Shown piece by piece: positions 1 to 9,830 of a DNA stretch of 64,000 nt. The position numbers and the translations under genes were made by a program. Below the pieces are notes generated by a model. It saw only the letters and a list, made by a program, of their open reading frames with translations. It did no database searches and was not told the origin of the DNA. Each line of letters begins with the position of its first letter. Position 1 is the stretch's first letter. The DNA is from Branchipolynoe longqiensis (taxonomy: Eukaryota; Annelida; Polychaeta; Phyllodocida; Polynoidae), in contig CM059194.1 in assembly GCA_030323885.1 (NCBI GenBank), positions 4,255,691 through 4,319,690 of the forward strand, written 5' to 3'.

Positions 1-885
1 GCTCCTTATGAGCCCCTCACTATTTATCCTCTGCCCCCTGTATTGCTCTGCCTCCTCAGCCTGTTTACCTCCTCATTACCCTGTTTGTACCTTACTTGTC
101 ATTATTGTTATTTCACTGTATCTCTGTATGTTGCCCGAGGCGTCACAATAAACGCCTCAGTTTTCCCACCTCCGCCTCTGTTCTTCCTTCTCGCGCATCG
201 GTCGTAATGCGAAGCATTTCGTTTGATGCGAGGGGAGGGAGAACGACTCACCCCGCCCTGAGCGACTCCCCCCCCCCTCCTGCCACTGCTCACCTCCCCC
301 CGCCCCTGAGCGACTCACCCCTGCCACTGCTCACCTCCCCCCGGCCCTGAGCGACTCCCCCCCTCCTGCCTCTGCTCACTTCCCCCCTTATAAGGCCGCC
401 CGCCGGCCTCCCTCAGGCACTCAGCCTCCAGCCGCCTTCCAGCTCTCTGCCCCTTCTTCTTCTCCACCCACCCACCCAACTCTCCCTCCTCTACCCTCCC
501 CCCTCTGCGGTGGAGGGCTCCTCGGCACCCCCTCACTCCACTGACTTTTGAACTCTGCTCCTTAGCCACTCCGCTCATCATCATTTTATCCTTTCCTTAT
601 TTACCTCTCTTCCCCGTTACCCTCTGAGCCCCACACTGACTCTCTTACCAGCTCCTTCTGAGCCCTTTATCCTCATTATTACACTGCTCCTTATGAGCCC
701 CTCACTATTTATCCTCTGCCCCCTGTATTGCTCTGCCTCCTCAGCCTGTTTACCTCCTCAGTTACCCTGTTTGTACCTTACTTGTCATTATTGTTATTTC
801 ACTGTATCTCTGTATGTTGCCCGAGGCGTCACAATAAACGCCTCAGTTTTCCCACCTCCGCCTCTGTTCTTCCTTCTCGCGCATC
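1..885 (+). mobile_element. 3' end (B1-A2-B2) of a Ngaro-like YR retrotransposon, cut by the window edge
   Basis: Bases 1-199 and 686-885 are near-identical direct repeats (unit B) that both end in CTTCTCGCGCATC. Between them, about 200-470 is unit A, starting at GGTCGTAATGCGAAGC and containing CCTTATAAGGCC. About 470-510 is a linker beginning CCCACCCACCCAAC. Unit B has an AATAAA near its end (CAATAAACGCCTCAG). The same A and B units, on the other strand, flank the tyrosine recombinase frame at 32.8-34.9 kb. This is therefore the B1-A2-B2 terminus of a plus-strand sister copy whose coding part lies left of the window. The repeat layout is seen directly; the Ngaro assignment follows from the layout and the sister's recombinase. 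Confidence 0.85.
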
Positions 886-1379
886 AAGGATGTGACACGC
901 ATCCGCATTCGAGACCTTAGTTTGTTGACTTTCCGGTCAATCAAAAGCGCATATTATATAATTTGGTCTATGAAATGGATAGAGGTGCACCAATGTTTTT
1001 TTCATGATTTATTTTTAGGTTTTCACTGCCCAGCAGAAGTTTTTAGGGTTCCAAAACAATATGATTCAGTCTATACATATCTAGGTCGAACCGACACTCT
1101 CTCGTGCCGACGTCGACTAACCGAAATTGGTGCTAGTTAGTATGGACTTGCTCATGCGCAGATATCCACTTCCACCTTAAACCGACTCAAGCACTGCCCG
1201 TGTGAACGCGAAACACTTTCAAACTTAAATCGATTCATATTATTTGCCTTGTCTAAATCGCTTTAAACTTTTCCCGTGTGAACACGGCTTATGTTAGTTT
1301 TTTTAGATTGTCTTGGTATATATATTTTTTATTTTGTTCTACTCTAATTACTAGACTAGCCTACTTTATTCAGATCTAG
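886..1379. other. Non-coding interval, possible TIR-element debris
   Basis: No gene seen. At about 1080-1290 there is a sequence with CCCGTGTGAACGCGAAAC and CCCGTGTGAACACGGC, the kind of end often found on DNA-transposon derivatives. I could not find a matching opposite end or a target duplication. Confidence 0.3.
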
Positions 1380-1505
1380 AATTCATATTTACATATCATA
1401 GGCGTGCGATTGGTTGTATTATCTGGTTAATTGTGGCATGGTTACCTTCCATTGGCCATCCCTCTGGTGGACCATGGCATATCACATGCCTCTTTGCAGT
1501 GTGGC

Positions 1506-2858
1506 TTAGTGGGGGTTTCCTAGCCTTATTTTGCACATATATTTTTTGGATGTTTTTAGGTCAGCAATTTGTTGTTCCTTTACCATTTTGGCATGTGTGC
1601 TTCTTTCATGAGCTTTGATTTGGCTTCTGGTCTGCCTTAGTAGTGGCACATTATTCCTTTGCGGTTTCGTTAGGAGATTAATGTCTTGACTGTAGTGATA
1701 TGCTAATGTTTTGAGGTGAATTATTCTCCTATTTTCTAGTAATTTTACTTTAGTTCTTTTGTGTATGTCATAGGTGGGGCGCAGTTTGCCTATTCTTAGG
1801 CAGATTTGTAGGGCTCTGTTTTGCAGTATTTGCGTTTTCTTTAATAGTTCTTTTTTCACGCCCATGTAGATTACATCCTGATAGTCAAAATAGGGGAGCA
1901 CCATGTCTTTGAAGATTTTTATTGACATTTCTTGTGTCATGTAGTCTCTTAACTTTGCAAATAGCCATAGTTTGTGGTTTATTTTGTTAATGATTTTTGT
2001 TATACATAGGTTGTAGTTTAGTTGGCTGTCCAATTCAAGGCCTAGGTATTTATAGTGGTCTATATTTTCTAATATTTGGTTTCCTAGCTTAGAGTGTAGG
2101 TTTCTATCTGGTGTTTTTGTTTAGGCGAGAAGAGTACTGTTTTTGATTTGCTTGCATTGATGGTTATTTTATCGGACTCACACCATTCATCCAGTTTTAG
2201 TAGGAGTTTATTTAGCTTAGTTATTATGTCCTCTTCTGTGGTGCCCTTTGCATATATGACTGTGCCATCAGCATATAGTTGGAGGCATTCAGTTTGCAGC
2301 CATTTCTTAAGGTGGGTTATGTAGATTATAAAGAGGAGTAGCCCAAGCACTGGCCCTTGGGGTACAACCATATATGAGAGGTTGGTTGTCTGATAGTGTA
2401 TTGTTTATTTATGTTTTTGTTTTCTGTTGCTTAGGTAGCATTTTATCCAATTCATAGTGTTCGATTTGATACCCATAGTTTTGGTTTTTTCTAGAAGTAT
2501 ATTATGGTCTACCATGTCAAAAGCTTTACTAAAGTCAATGAAGGCTGCTCCAACTAATTGTTTTTGATTCATTGATGCCAGTATGTCATTTGTTAGGTTA
2601 GCTGTTGTTTTTGATGTGGAGTGCAGTTTCCTGAAGCCCCCTTGTCTTTCGTTTAGTATATTATTTTTGTTCAGGTGTTCAGTTATGTGCCTATGGAACA
2701 CTTTTTCGATGAGTTTGCCTGGGGTTTGTAGAATTGATATTGGCCTGTAGTTTCCCATCTTTTGCTTGTCTCCATATTTGTGGGGAGTTCGTCCTGTACA
2801 GTTACTGATCTCTTTTCCCATTTGTTGGTGAATTCTTCTGACAGTTTTTGCCCCACCA
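1506..2858 (-). pseudogene. LINE ORF2 reverse transcriptase, C-terminal two thirds, broken
   Basis: Recognisable RT blocks occur in order: NYRPISILQTPGKLIEKVFH, then FIDFSKAFDMVDHNILL (the catalytic block A aspartate is present), then VPQGPVLGLLLF, then LYADGTVIYA. The last block should carry the paired aspartates Y-x-D-D but has a glycine in place of the second one. The coding sequence is spread over three frames (2953-2405, 2371-2084, 2033-1506), so there are at least two frameshifts. The C-terminal part (PYFDYQDVIYMG, LQNRALQICLR) is the post-RT region typical of these LINEs. The lost catalytic residue and the frame breaks mark it as dead. Confidence 0.85.
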
Positions 2859-3002
2859 TGTGCAAAGAAGCACACGTAGACACAGCAAGTGGAGTTGAAC
2901 AACCGGTTTATTTTAGCTCTCACTTTAACACATCGACTAGCCCGCCCCCGCACTCCGCGTGAGCACGCCCCCGCAGTTATGACACGGGTCGCATATATTA
3001 CA
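2859..3002 (-). repeat. 3' LTR of the deleted Gypsy
   Basis: About 144 bp, TG at one end and CA at the other, near-identical to 4724-4865. It differs by a few substitutions and by two extra bases near its outer end. Confidence 0.9.
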
Positions 3003-3412
3003 TCTCCCTTTTTTTGTTAACAACAAACGTATGTACAGACTGGTATAAGCTTAAATCTAACAACTTTCTCTAGTATTAGATATTATCGTTAACGATAAAG
3101 TTTATCAGACGTAGTGTCTAAGTCCATTTAGTTTCATTAGAGGCAAACTCTGCTTTCAAATAAGTATATATCTTAGGCTAACATTGTCGTTTATCTGAAA
3201 GATAGAATGTATTAACTTTTAACTACAGTATGTTCAATTAAGCGAGTTGGCGTATCAACGATAGTAATAACACGTCCAATATGGTTACGTATCGTCTGTT
3301 ATTTCTAAAGTTTAAATCTTAAATGTAACAATGTGTCTTTTTTTTGTCTTTTTTTTCAACTAACTATCATGGTCAATTTCTACTTGTACCAGGTCTGTAA
3401 TTTCAGTTATAT

Positions 3413-4366
3413 TCAGTCTTTATTATATTTGCCGTTCAATTTGTATGTGGTCAGGCCGCTTGGCTCATGTGGCCTCCATGTCACGTCTGCGCGTCTACCC
3501 GCGCAGGTGCCTAATTGTTTTGTTGTCCCTTGCCGTGTCTGACCACAGGTGCTTAATTGCTTGTCTATTTGTATGCTGGCCAACCCTAGTCTGACCGGCT
3601 TGCTTGTTAAACGACCGAACCTTGTTATGTAACCGTCAGCCTGTGCGATTTGACCACTGATTGTTTCTCTTACAGCCGGTGTAATTGTTTTTGTGTCATC
3701 TACTGGTTGTGGCTTGGGCGCTTTGAATAGATGTTTTCGATTTTGCCTCAACTTATTACCTTCTTGATTAACTACTTTGTAATCTCTAGGTCCTGGGTTA
3801 TTTACTTTTGTAACTTGCCCATTTGCCCATTTCCCTTCATGTGTTATGTACTTAACTAAGTCATTTTCTTTCAAAGGAGCGTGGTCTTTTCCGGCTCGTT
3901 TATTATAATACTTTTGTTGTATTTTTTGTCGTTGTTTAAATTTGGCACCCTTTGACTCTGGGACAAGGGGTATCAAGTGCAGTTTGGTCGCCGGTAATTT
4001 AGAACGCAGCCTGCGGTTCATTAATAGTTGTGCGGGCGAAACATTTATGGTATCTAGAGGGGTATTTCGGTAGTTTAATAGCGCTAAATTATAATTTAGG
4101 CGTGATGAATGTGCCTTTTTTATTAACTTCTTTATTGTTTGAACATAACGCTCCACCTGGCCATTACTCTGTGGATAATGTGGGTTTTTATGGTTGTGCT
4201 TAAACCCATATTCTCGTGCAAAATTTCGAAATTCTTGGGATGTGAATTGTGGGCCGTTATCAGAAATTAATATGTTGGCTACCCCATGTGTACCGAAAAT
4301 TTCGAGCAATGACTTGAAGATATCCCTGCTGGTGGTTTTTGATAATTCTCTAACTTCTGTACTCAT
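3413..4366 (-). pseudogene. pol: Gypsy integrase core and C-terminus, N-terminally deleted
   Basis: A 317-codon open frame on the minus strand begins just inside the catalytic core. It shows ILISDNGPQFTSQEF (second catalytic aspartate) and PHYPQSNGQVERYVQTIK (catalytic glutamate in the NGQVER context), followed by LLNYRNTPLD and a C-terminal segment with WANGQVTKVNNPGPRDYKV, a chromatin- or DNA-binding-type tail. The HHCC zinc motif and the first catalytic aspartate are missing, removed by the same deletion that fused gag to this point (the frames overlap at 4350-4366). It is uninterrupted by stops, so the deletion is fairly young or the copy moved with help from an intact relative. Confidence 0.85.
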
Positions 4367-4694
4367 CTATTCCTTCACTCGACTGGTTGTAAGAATTAAA
4401 TTTATATCTTACTACTGTCACATTTGTATGCCCAATACAGTATTCTTCGAACGCGTCAATTAATGGTTGCATTTTGTCCTTGTCATCACTTTCGATTTTA
4501 AGTGTTCGGTGTAGTTTTTGGGCATGAACTCCAGCCATGTGGAGGAACACGCAACATTGAATGTTGTCTCCTTTGTTCGCAGCTCCAGAAGCGATGGAGT
4601 ATATCTGATATGAATTCAACCACAACCTCCAGTTTAACGCCAAGTTGCCCTGTAAGGATAGTGGTCCTGGCGGTTTCAAACCTGATAACGCCAT
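4350..4694 (-). pseudogene. gag: Gypsy gag, N-terminal part only
   Basis: The minus-strand frame starts MALSGLKPPGPL at 4694 and continues through FLHMAGVHAQKLHR and VVRYKFNSYNQSSEG before running out at IDEYRS. It aligns by eye with the gag starts of the two other Gypsy copies (23338 and about 20477), which share the GLKPP/LRPPAP start and the VVRYxFNxYNQ block. Those copies run on towards zinc knuckles; here the frame stops after about 115 residues because the deletion joins it to integrase. It is a remnant of a capsid-type structural protein. Confidence 0.8.
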
Positions 4695-4723
4695 ATCCAT
4701 TTGTTTGTGAACATCTGACACCA

Positions 4724-4865
4724 TGTAAAGAAGCAAGCGTTGATACAGCGAGTGGAGTTGAACGACTGGTTTATTTTAGCTCTCACTTTACCACATCGAC
4801 TAGCCCGCCCCCGCACTCCGCGTGAGCACGCCCCCGCAGTTACGACACGGGTTGCATATATTACA
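4724..4865 (-). repeat. 5' LTR of the deleted Gypsy
   Basis: About 142 bp matching 2859-3002. Contains an AATAAA-like CTAAAATAAACC stretch (minus strand). The primer-binding site abuts it at 4723. Confidence 0.9.
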
Positions 4866-5170
4866 CCGTGGTGAAGTGTATATTTAGTTTATTTGCTACA
4901 TCTTTGTTTGTGAGCATTTTCTCTTCATTATCCTGGAAGTTTAGATATTTGTCTGTGCTTTTTTGGGGGAATAACAGGTTTACATTTTTCCAGAATTGAT
5001 TTGTGTTGCTTCCCCAGTCTTTGTCTTGCTTTATTATGTATTTGTTTGAGAGAGTTATTTCTGGCAATATGGTAGGCTGTTTGTCCTCTGTGGTTTCTGT
5101 GTGCTTTACTTTATTACCCAGTTTGCGTTTGACTGTGATGAGTGTTAGCAGGTCATTGTCTACCCATAGG
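4866..5170 (-). pseudogene. LINE ORF2 segment upstream of the RT domain
   Basis: Minus-strand frame from 5067 (MPEITLSNKYIIKQDKDWGS...) through LTNKDVANKLNIHF, the linker between endonuclease and RT that in these LINEs carries the pattern 'N..K.L...VN..F'. It runs to the Gypsy edge at 4866 and resumes at 2858. Upstream of 5170 the LINE is replaced by unrelated GC-rich sequence, so its endonuclease is missing here. Confidence 0.7.
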
Positions 5171-5333
5171 TCCGAGGCCGGGGCCGCACCGCCGGACGGC
5201 GCAGCACCAGGACAGCGCCTGATAGTACAGCGCAGGACTTCGCCTCCATGACATCCTCCTCCTTGCCCGCCACTAAGAGGCTGCGCTCTGGGTCACCTCG
5301 GCTGAGGCGACCATAGATGCTACCGCCCACTCC

Positions 5334-6101
5334 GTGGAGCGACTCGCTGGAATAGTCAGGGCCATGGCCCTATCCAACGCCGACGCCCAGCCGACGCCAC
5401 ACCACACCGCCCATCGCGCCGCCCGCCACCGCTGCCACCTCCGCTGCCACCTCCTCACCCAGCAGCTGCAGCACACCCTCCACCCACAGTACCAGCATTA
5501 CGTCCGGCACTGGAACCCTGCCACTGCGCCTCCCGACTCCGCGACTACCGCCATCTACAGGTCGATTGAGCACACCCAGACGTCCGCCGCCGAGGCAGCG
5601 CGCAAGATCCTGGAGTGGGCTGAGGCGCACCACACTGGACGATGTAAATGTATTCCCTCCAGCTATGTCTTCCCCCATGACCTGGTGGAGGAGGGGGTGG
5701 AGCGGAAGGCGGTGAAGAGGGGTGAGGCAACCAGGGAGAAGTACAAGCTCGCCCACCGGATGGTCGAGGCTCACCCCTCTTTCCGGTCGGACTCCATCCG
5801 TACCCTCACCCAGCGCACATTAACGGTCCGCAGGGTCAACCTAACGATTCCCTGGCCTACCGTCCGCTGCTCCACCCCTTCTCCACCCCCTCGGCGGCGG
5901 CGGCGGGTTCCGCCTCCTCCTCCCATGCTGCCGAGTCGACCCGCCCCAGGAGCCAGCCCTGCCCGTCCCAGGCCGACGCGCGTACGATCTACACAAGTGG
6001 CCAGGCCGCCAGGCAGTGCCACGCTTGTGCCTACTGCGCGAACGTCAGGAGCCCTGAGCCATGAGCGTGCGACCACAGGGGGCCCCTTGGCGGATTTTTG
6101 A
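5334..6101 (+). pseudogene. Gag-like frame of the degenerate Ngaro-type copy
   Basis: A 255-codon open frame with an Arg/His/Pro-rich composition. Its middle part (KILEWAEAHHTGRC, YVFPHDLVEEGVERKAVKRG, YKLAHRMVEAHPSFRSDS) looks like ordinary coding sequence, while the two ends are low complexity and probably out of frame. Gag is assigned only from its position upstream of the RT. I do not recognise a domain in it, and no zinc knuckle is visible. Confidence 0.4.
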
Positions 6102-6680
6102 TCCACTGGCGGCCTTCAGCCTTCAGCCCACCTGGACGGAAGCAACCCCGCGGCATCGGGCGACCGTGACCCCGTGTATAAAGTGGTGGGCCGTTGCCGG
6201 CTCCATGCCACCGCCCCGTCCGTCGCCGCCCCGAAGGTAGCCATCACCCTCGCCACGGCCCCCCCGGGGGGCCCGCGCAGCCTACCGGGGCCCCCCCCGG
6301 GGCCTCCAAGCCACCGACATCAATGCCGGCCCACACAGTTATGTCACCCCCGCCACCCCACGAGGAACAAAATGTTGAGATGTCACCGGACAACCGCCAA
6401 AAGTCACTGCGCCCCCCGGAATGCCGGCGCGCCCTCAGATGGCGCCGCGCACTGGGATTGCGTCTCCCCTGCCATCGGAAACGACGCCGTAATCGCACAA
6501 GCTGCCCAGCTCCGTTACAGCCCCGACTGTGACGTCAGCCCGCCGCCAACAACTGCCGCGCCCCCTGGTGCACCCAGATGCCTCCCCGGTCCCCGGGCTA
6601 GCCACCAGCGGCCGCCAGCTGCGCCTCCAAACGGCGCCCCTTCCACATCCCCCCCTTCACCCCCTGGGCCCAGGTCTCGC

Positions 6681-7306
6681 CCATGATTGACCAGCCCAAG
6701 TCCGAACCAGGGAGGAGGAGGGTCATCCTTGACCTGTCGTACCCTCCTAGGGGTAGCATCAATGCCGGCGTCCCCCGGAGTACCTCGGCAAGCCCCACAC
6801 TTACAGGCTTCCCTGCATAGTCGACCTGGGGCACCGCCTCCTCCGAGAGGGAGTCGGCTCCTACATATGGATCGGGGATATCTCCCAGGCCTTCCGGCAG
6901 CTCCGGGCCGACCCCCGTCGTGTGCCCCCTTTACGGGATCACACTGGACGGTGCCACCTACGTGGACCTCGCCCCCCCCCCCCCTTTGGCTGCCGCTCTT
7001 AGTGTGCTGCCTGTGTCCGCATCACCACCGTTGTCACCTGGATCCTCCAGGGTGAGGGGTTTAATACCCTCGTCTACGTCGATGACTATGTCAGATGTGA
7101 GCGGACCTACCTGAGGGCCCGCCAGGCCTTCCAAGCATTCATCGACCTGGCAGCAGCCCTCAGGATTCAGGTCGCCCCCGGGAAGTGCTATCCCCAGGTG
7201 GTCCGCCTCACCTGGCTCGGCTTCGTTATCAACAGCGAGGCCATGACCAGCCACATAGCCCCCGACCAGGTCGAGGCCCTCATCACCCGGGCTTCTCAAC
7301 CATGTT
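6681..7306 (+). pseudogene. pol: Ngaro/DIRS-type reverse transcriptase, broken
   Basis: At 6681-6770 the frame gives RRRVILDLSYPPRGSINAGV, which matches the RT start of the better copy at 43.0 kb (RRIIVDLSYPDKASVNAG). At about 7055-7306 a second frame gives NTLVYVDDYVRCERTYLRAR, with the catalytic Y-V-D-D pair, then CYPQVVRLTWLGFVINSEAM, the usual block after the active site. The piece between them (block A and the palm) is scrambled over several frames. The order and motifs are clear; the enzyme is dead. Confidence 0.75.
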
Positions 7307-8035
7307 AGTGACCGCGTCCTCCCCGCTAGAAAGTTCATGGGTCGCACGTGCTCTGCGCCCCCGAGGTCCGCCATCTGGAAATAGAGTGCAACTCTTACCT
7401 ACCTGAGGACGTCGCGGGCTCAAACACAGACAACATGGCCTCCGTCGCCTCCCTCGAGTCGGGGCACGCCCGCGACGCTACCCTTGGGAGCTGCTCCCGG
7501 AAGCTCCGGCTCATGGCCGCGGCGGGCTAGTTCACCATCTCCGTGGTGCATAGGCCCAGCCCTCATCCTGGTCGACGCCCTCAGCCGAGCCCACCTCACG
7601 GGCCGCCTCGGGCTCTCCTATGTAGCCCCCTGCCACGACGACTTCCCCTTTAATCCGGGACTCCAGGTGTCACCACTAAGAGGTCGCCACAGTCAATGGG
7701 CTCTGCCTCGCCTCCCTCGCACCCTCTACCTGGAGAAACCGGTGTCGGCTGGCCGACACCTACATCACCTTCATGTGCGGCCATGACCTCGATGCCCTCG
7801 CCCTATTGGACTTTGAGGTAGCAGCCTATGCCGCCTAGCTCTTCGCCACCCCTGTCGCTCCTGCCTCCGTCTGGCACGCCCTCTCCTGAGCGCAGTCCTG
7901 CATACAGGCTGCGGGGGGCGAGCCGTCGGCCTTCAGTTCCTGTCTCGCGCAAGAAGTCTGTCGTGAGGGTGAGTGTCCTTTGACGCATGACCAACTGGAC
8001 AGCCCAGGGCGGGATAACCGGAAATATAAAAGCCA

Positions 8036-8462
8036 TATAACATATCCAACAACAATATGAATGAAATCAAATTCAAACAAACATAACTCAACCACCTATT
8101 ACATACAGGCCTATGTACATGTAAATAAAATAGACTAGTATAGAATTAAGTAGAAAAAAGCGGAAAACTCTTCCCAAGAAAACCCCAAAACACTAACATA
8201 GAACCCTAAGAAAACAACAAACATAGTAATAAGAATAGAACAAAAATGCAATGCCAAGATGGCACGTACCAACAGATCTATCTGCTACTGAAATGCAGAC
8301 AATCAAATAACTTATCAGCAGCTACTGCTTGGTAAGACAACACCAACACTACAGCTGGCCAGCATTGAAAACAAGCCTGGATACCCCGGCTTACATGGTA
8401 TGGACAGTATAAATACAGCCTCAATAACAAAATTAAAAAAATTAAAAAAATTAAAATCTTTG
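8036..8462 (+). mobile_element. LINE 3' UTR fragment (same family as 1.4-5.2 kb)
   Basis: 5'-truncated copy containing only the 3' UTR. The stretch GCCAGCATTGAAAACAAGCC followed by GTATAAATACAGCCTCAATA is repeated at about 19.88-19.95 and 62.68-62.75 kb. It ends in a simple A-rich tail (AAATTAAAAAAATTAAAA), the expected 3' end of a target-primed insertion. Confidence 0.8.
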
Positions 8463-9420
8463 CTTCCAATCATCCGATTAGAACGATGTTGGTGTCTACC
8501 CCAACATTTAGGATTGCTAGGGTTCCAATTTGACTGTTAGCTTCTTCGTTATTTGCACAAAGGCATGTTATATCACAATCAATGTTTGACTTTGTTGTTG
8601 TGGTTTCTTCAAATCCACCGCTGACCACACTTTCTCTGTCACAAAAATCTCCAGTCACCAATTCTTCAGAAAGAAAACAAGCAAGCTTAACTTTGTTTTC
8701 TGCAAGGGAAATGGACCCTTTCCAGTTGCTCGTAATTTTCAAATACCTATCAGATATGATTTGTCTGATAGTCTTTATACTAGAGCGCCGATGATCATGT
8801 GTGCCAGTTTTCTAGAGTCATTATCATCTCCTTTCCATTCTGTTGAGCACTGACATGGTCATCAGTTGCAACATCGCCAGTGGTTATTTGGGTGAGGTCA
8901 GTATGGTGTTGAAATATGTGGAATGATTGTAGTTGCTGAACAATCTGTTTTACATCATGCCAGTCTTGTTGAATTCTAGATCTGAATCAATCCAATAGAA
9001 ACTTCTGGTGCTGTTGTACCAAGTTGCCTCATGTCGGCAAGAAAGACAGATCCCCACCTTGTGTAGTTGCTATGATCGTATTCTGCAAACCAAGGGAGCA
9101 TTTCTGCAAATGTAGTTATATACAGATGCCAGTCTCCATCTCTAACAGCACATGTAAATCAGAGTAATATAGAAACCAGTTCCATGTATTATTGCCGTAA
9201 TACAAATGTTGGGTTCTCAGAGTTGTCATTGTCAAACTTCCTGGCCAGTTTACTCAATTCTTTACACTATGTGTTGAGTTTCCTTGAGATCACCAATCTG
9301 TCTGAATTTGGTGATCTCTGGAACTACATTTCCTGCATGACTGATGTCTATGCAACCAATAATATTGTAGTAGTATGTACATGAGCTGCATTCACTACCA
9401 TGGACTGGCTGCAAAGACTA
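8463..9420 (-). pseudogene. Decayed copy of a multicopy invertebrate gene of unknown function
   Basis: On the minus strand, about 9155-8990 reads RDGDWHLYITTFAEMLPWFA then EYDHSNYTRWGSVFLADM, a pattern I know as a recurrent uncharacterised protein in many invertebrate genomes (W.LH...LPWFFAYD..NY.R...VY..EM). Further on, at 8742-8470, a 90-codon frame contains LCANNEEANSQIG followed by VGVDTNIVLI, resembling the EEADT...DTDV segment that follows in that family. Stops and frameshifts lie between the parts. The last 60 bp (8465-8525) also recur, inverted, at about 17155-17215, so the copy may belong to a mobile element. Identity rests on motif memory and is tentative. Confidence 0.4.
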
Positions 9421-9830
9421 CACAGCACACCTACACAGTTGCACTCTGCTAGGTAGCGGCACTCTAGACCCGGGCAGTGCCCTGACTCAGCTGCCCTCTA
9501 CTGCATGCTGCTAGCACACACACCCCCACCCATCTTGTGGGACCTAGCAAGTTAGGGGGCTGGTCACTTGACTGTGGATGCCGTGGTGGGCGGACTGTGG
9601 GCATAGCCTAATAAATGTCTGAAGTGTACGTGGGTTTTATCGTTAATCCATGAGTGACTGCAGGTGTGCAAGATTCTGGAACGGCCGTACATCGGCCTAT
9701 CACACTATTATGCATTGGAGCATCTTTTATGTCAGAACAAATGTGTACAGCTAACTGTAAGAGCCAGCTTAGCAGCTCAGTGTCCAAGTCCGCAGATTTA
9801 AATGAAGCTGGGGGAATGACTGTACCCTTA

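Larger units (their letters stand above)
2859..4865 (-). mobile_element. Internally deleted Gypsy LTR retrotransposon nested in the LINE
   Basis: The two near-identical ends (2859-3002 and 4724-4865, both TG...CA) are the LTRs. A primer-binding site (TGGTGTCAGATG, minus strand, 4723-4712) follows the 5' LTR directly, and a polypurine tract (AAAAAAAGGGAGA, rc of 3003-3015) precedes the 3' LTR. The internal part is only about 1.7 kb: the gag start is followed at once by integrase, so the rest of gag, protease, RT and RNase H are gone. I could not find a clean target duplication. Confidence 0.9.
1380..5170 (-). mobile_element. LINE (CR1/Jockey-group non-LTR retrotransposon), split by a Gypsy insertion
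   Basis: Reading the minus strand, fragments of one reverse-transcriptase polyprotein run 5170-4866 and then 2858-1506, separated by the Gypsy at 2859-4865. The flanks rejoin in frame across that insertion (HFTT then VGQKLSEEF). The 3' part, with a 3' UTR near 1380-1500, is shared with copies at 8.0-8.46, 18.8-19.97 and 62.24-62.76 kb. The 5' part is cut at about 5170 by GC-rich Ngaro-like DNA. CR1/Jockey is a group-level call from the RT motifs and the simple-sequence tail of sister copies. Confidence 0.8.
5171..8035 (+). mobile_element. Degenerate Ngaro/DIRS-type retrotransposon copy
   Basis: A GC-rich block sharply different from its AT-rich neighbours. A gag-like frame (5334-6101) is followed by RT pieces (6.68-7.31 kb), a short RNase H remnant ending in LVDALSRAHL near 7.6 kb and the pol-end motif PCHDDFPFNPGL. 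The last motif recurs as SHDDFPFHPGL just before the recombinase at 34.6 kb, which ties this copy to the Ngaro-like family. No recombinase domain and no terminal repeats were found. The left edge cuts the LINE at about 5170. Confidence 0.7.

Noticed and set aside
6174..6686. 170-codon Pro/Arg-rich ORF
   Set aside because: GC-driven open frame between the gag-like and RT remnants of a decayed Ngaro-type copy; no conserved motif.
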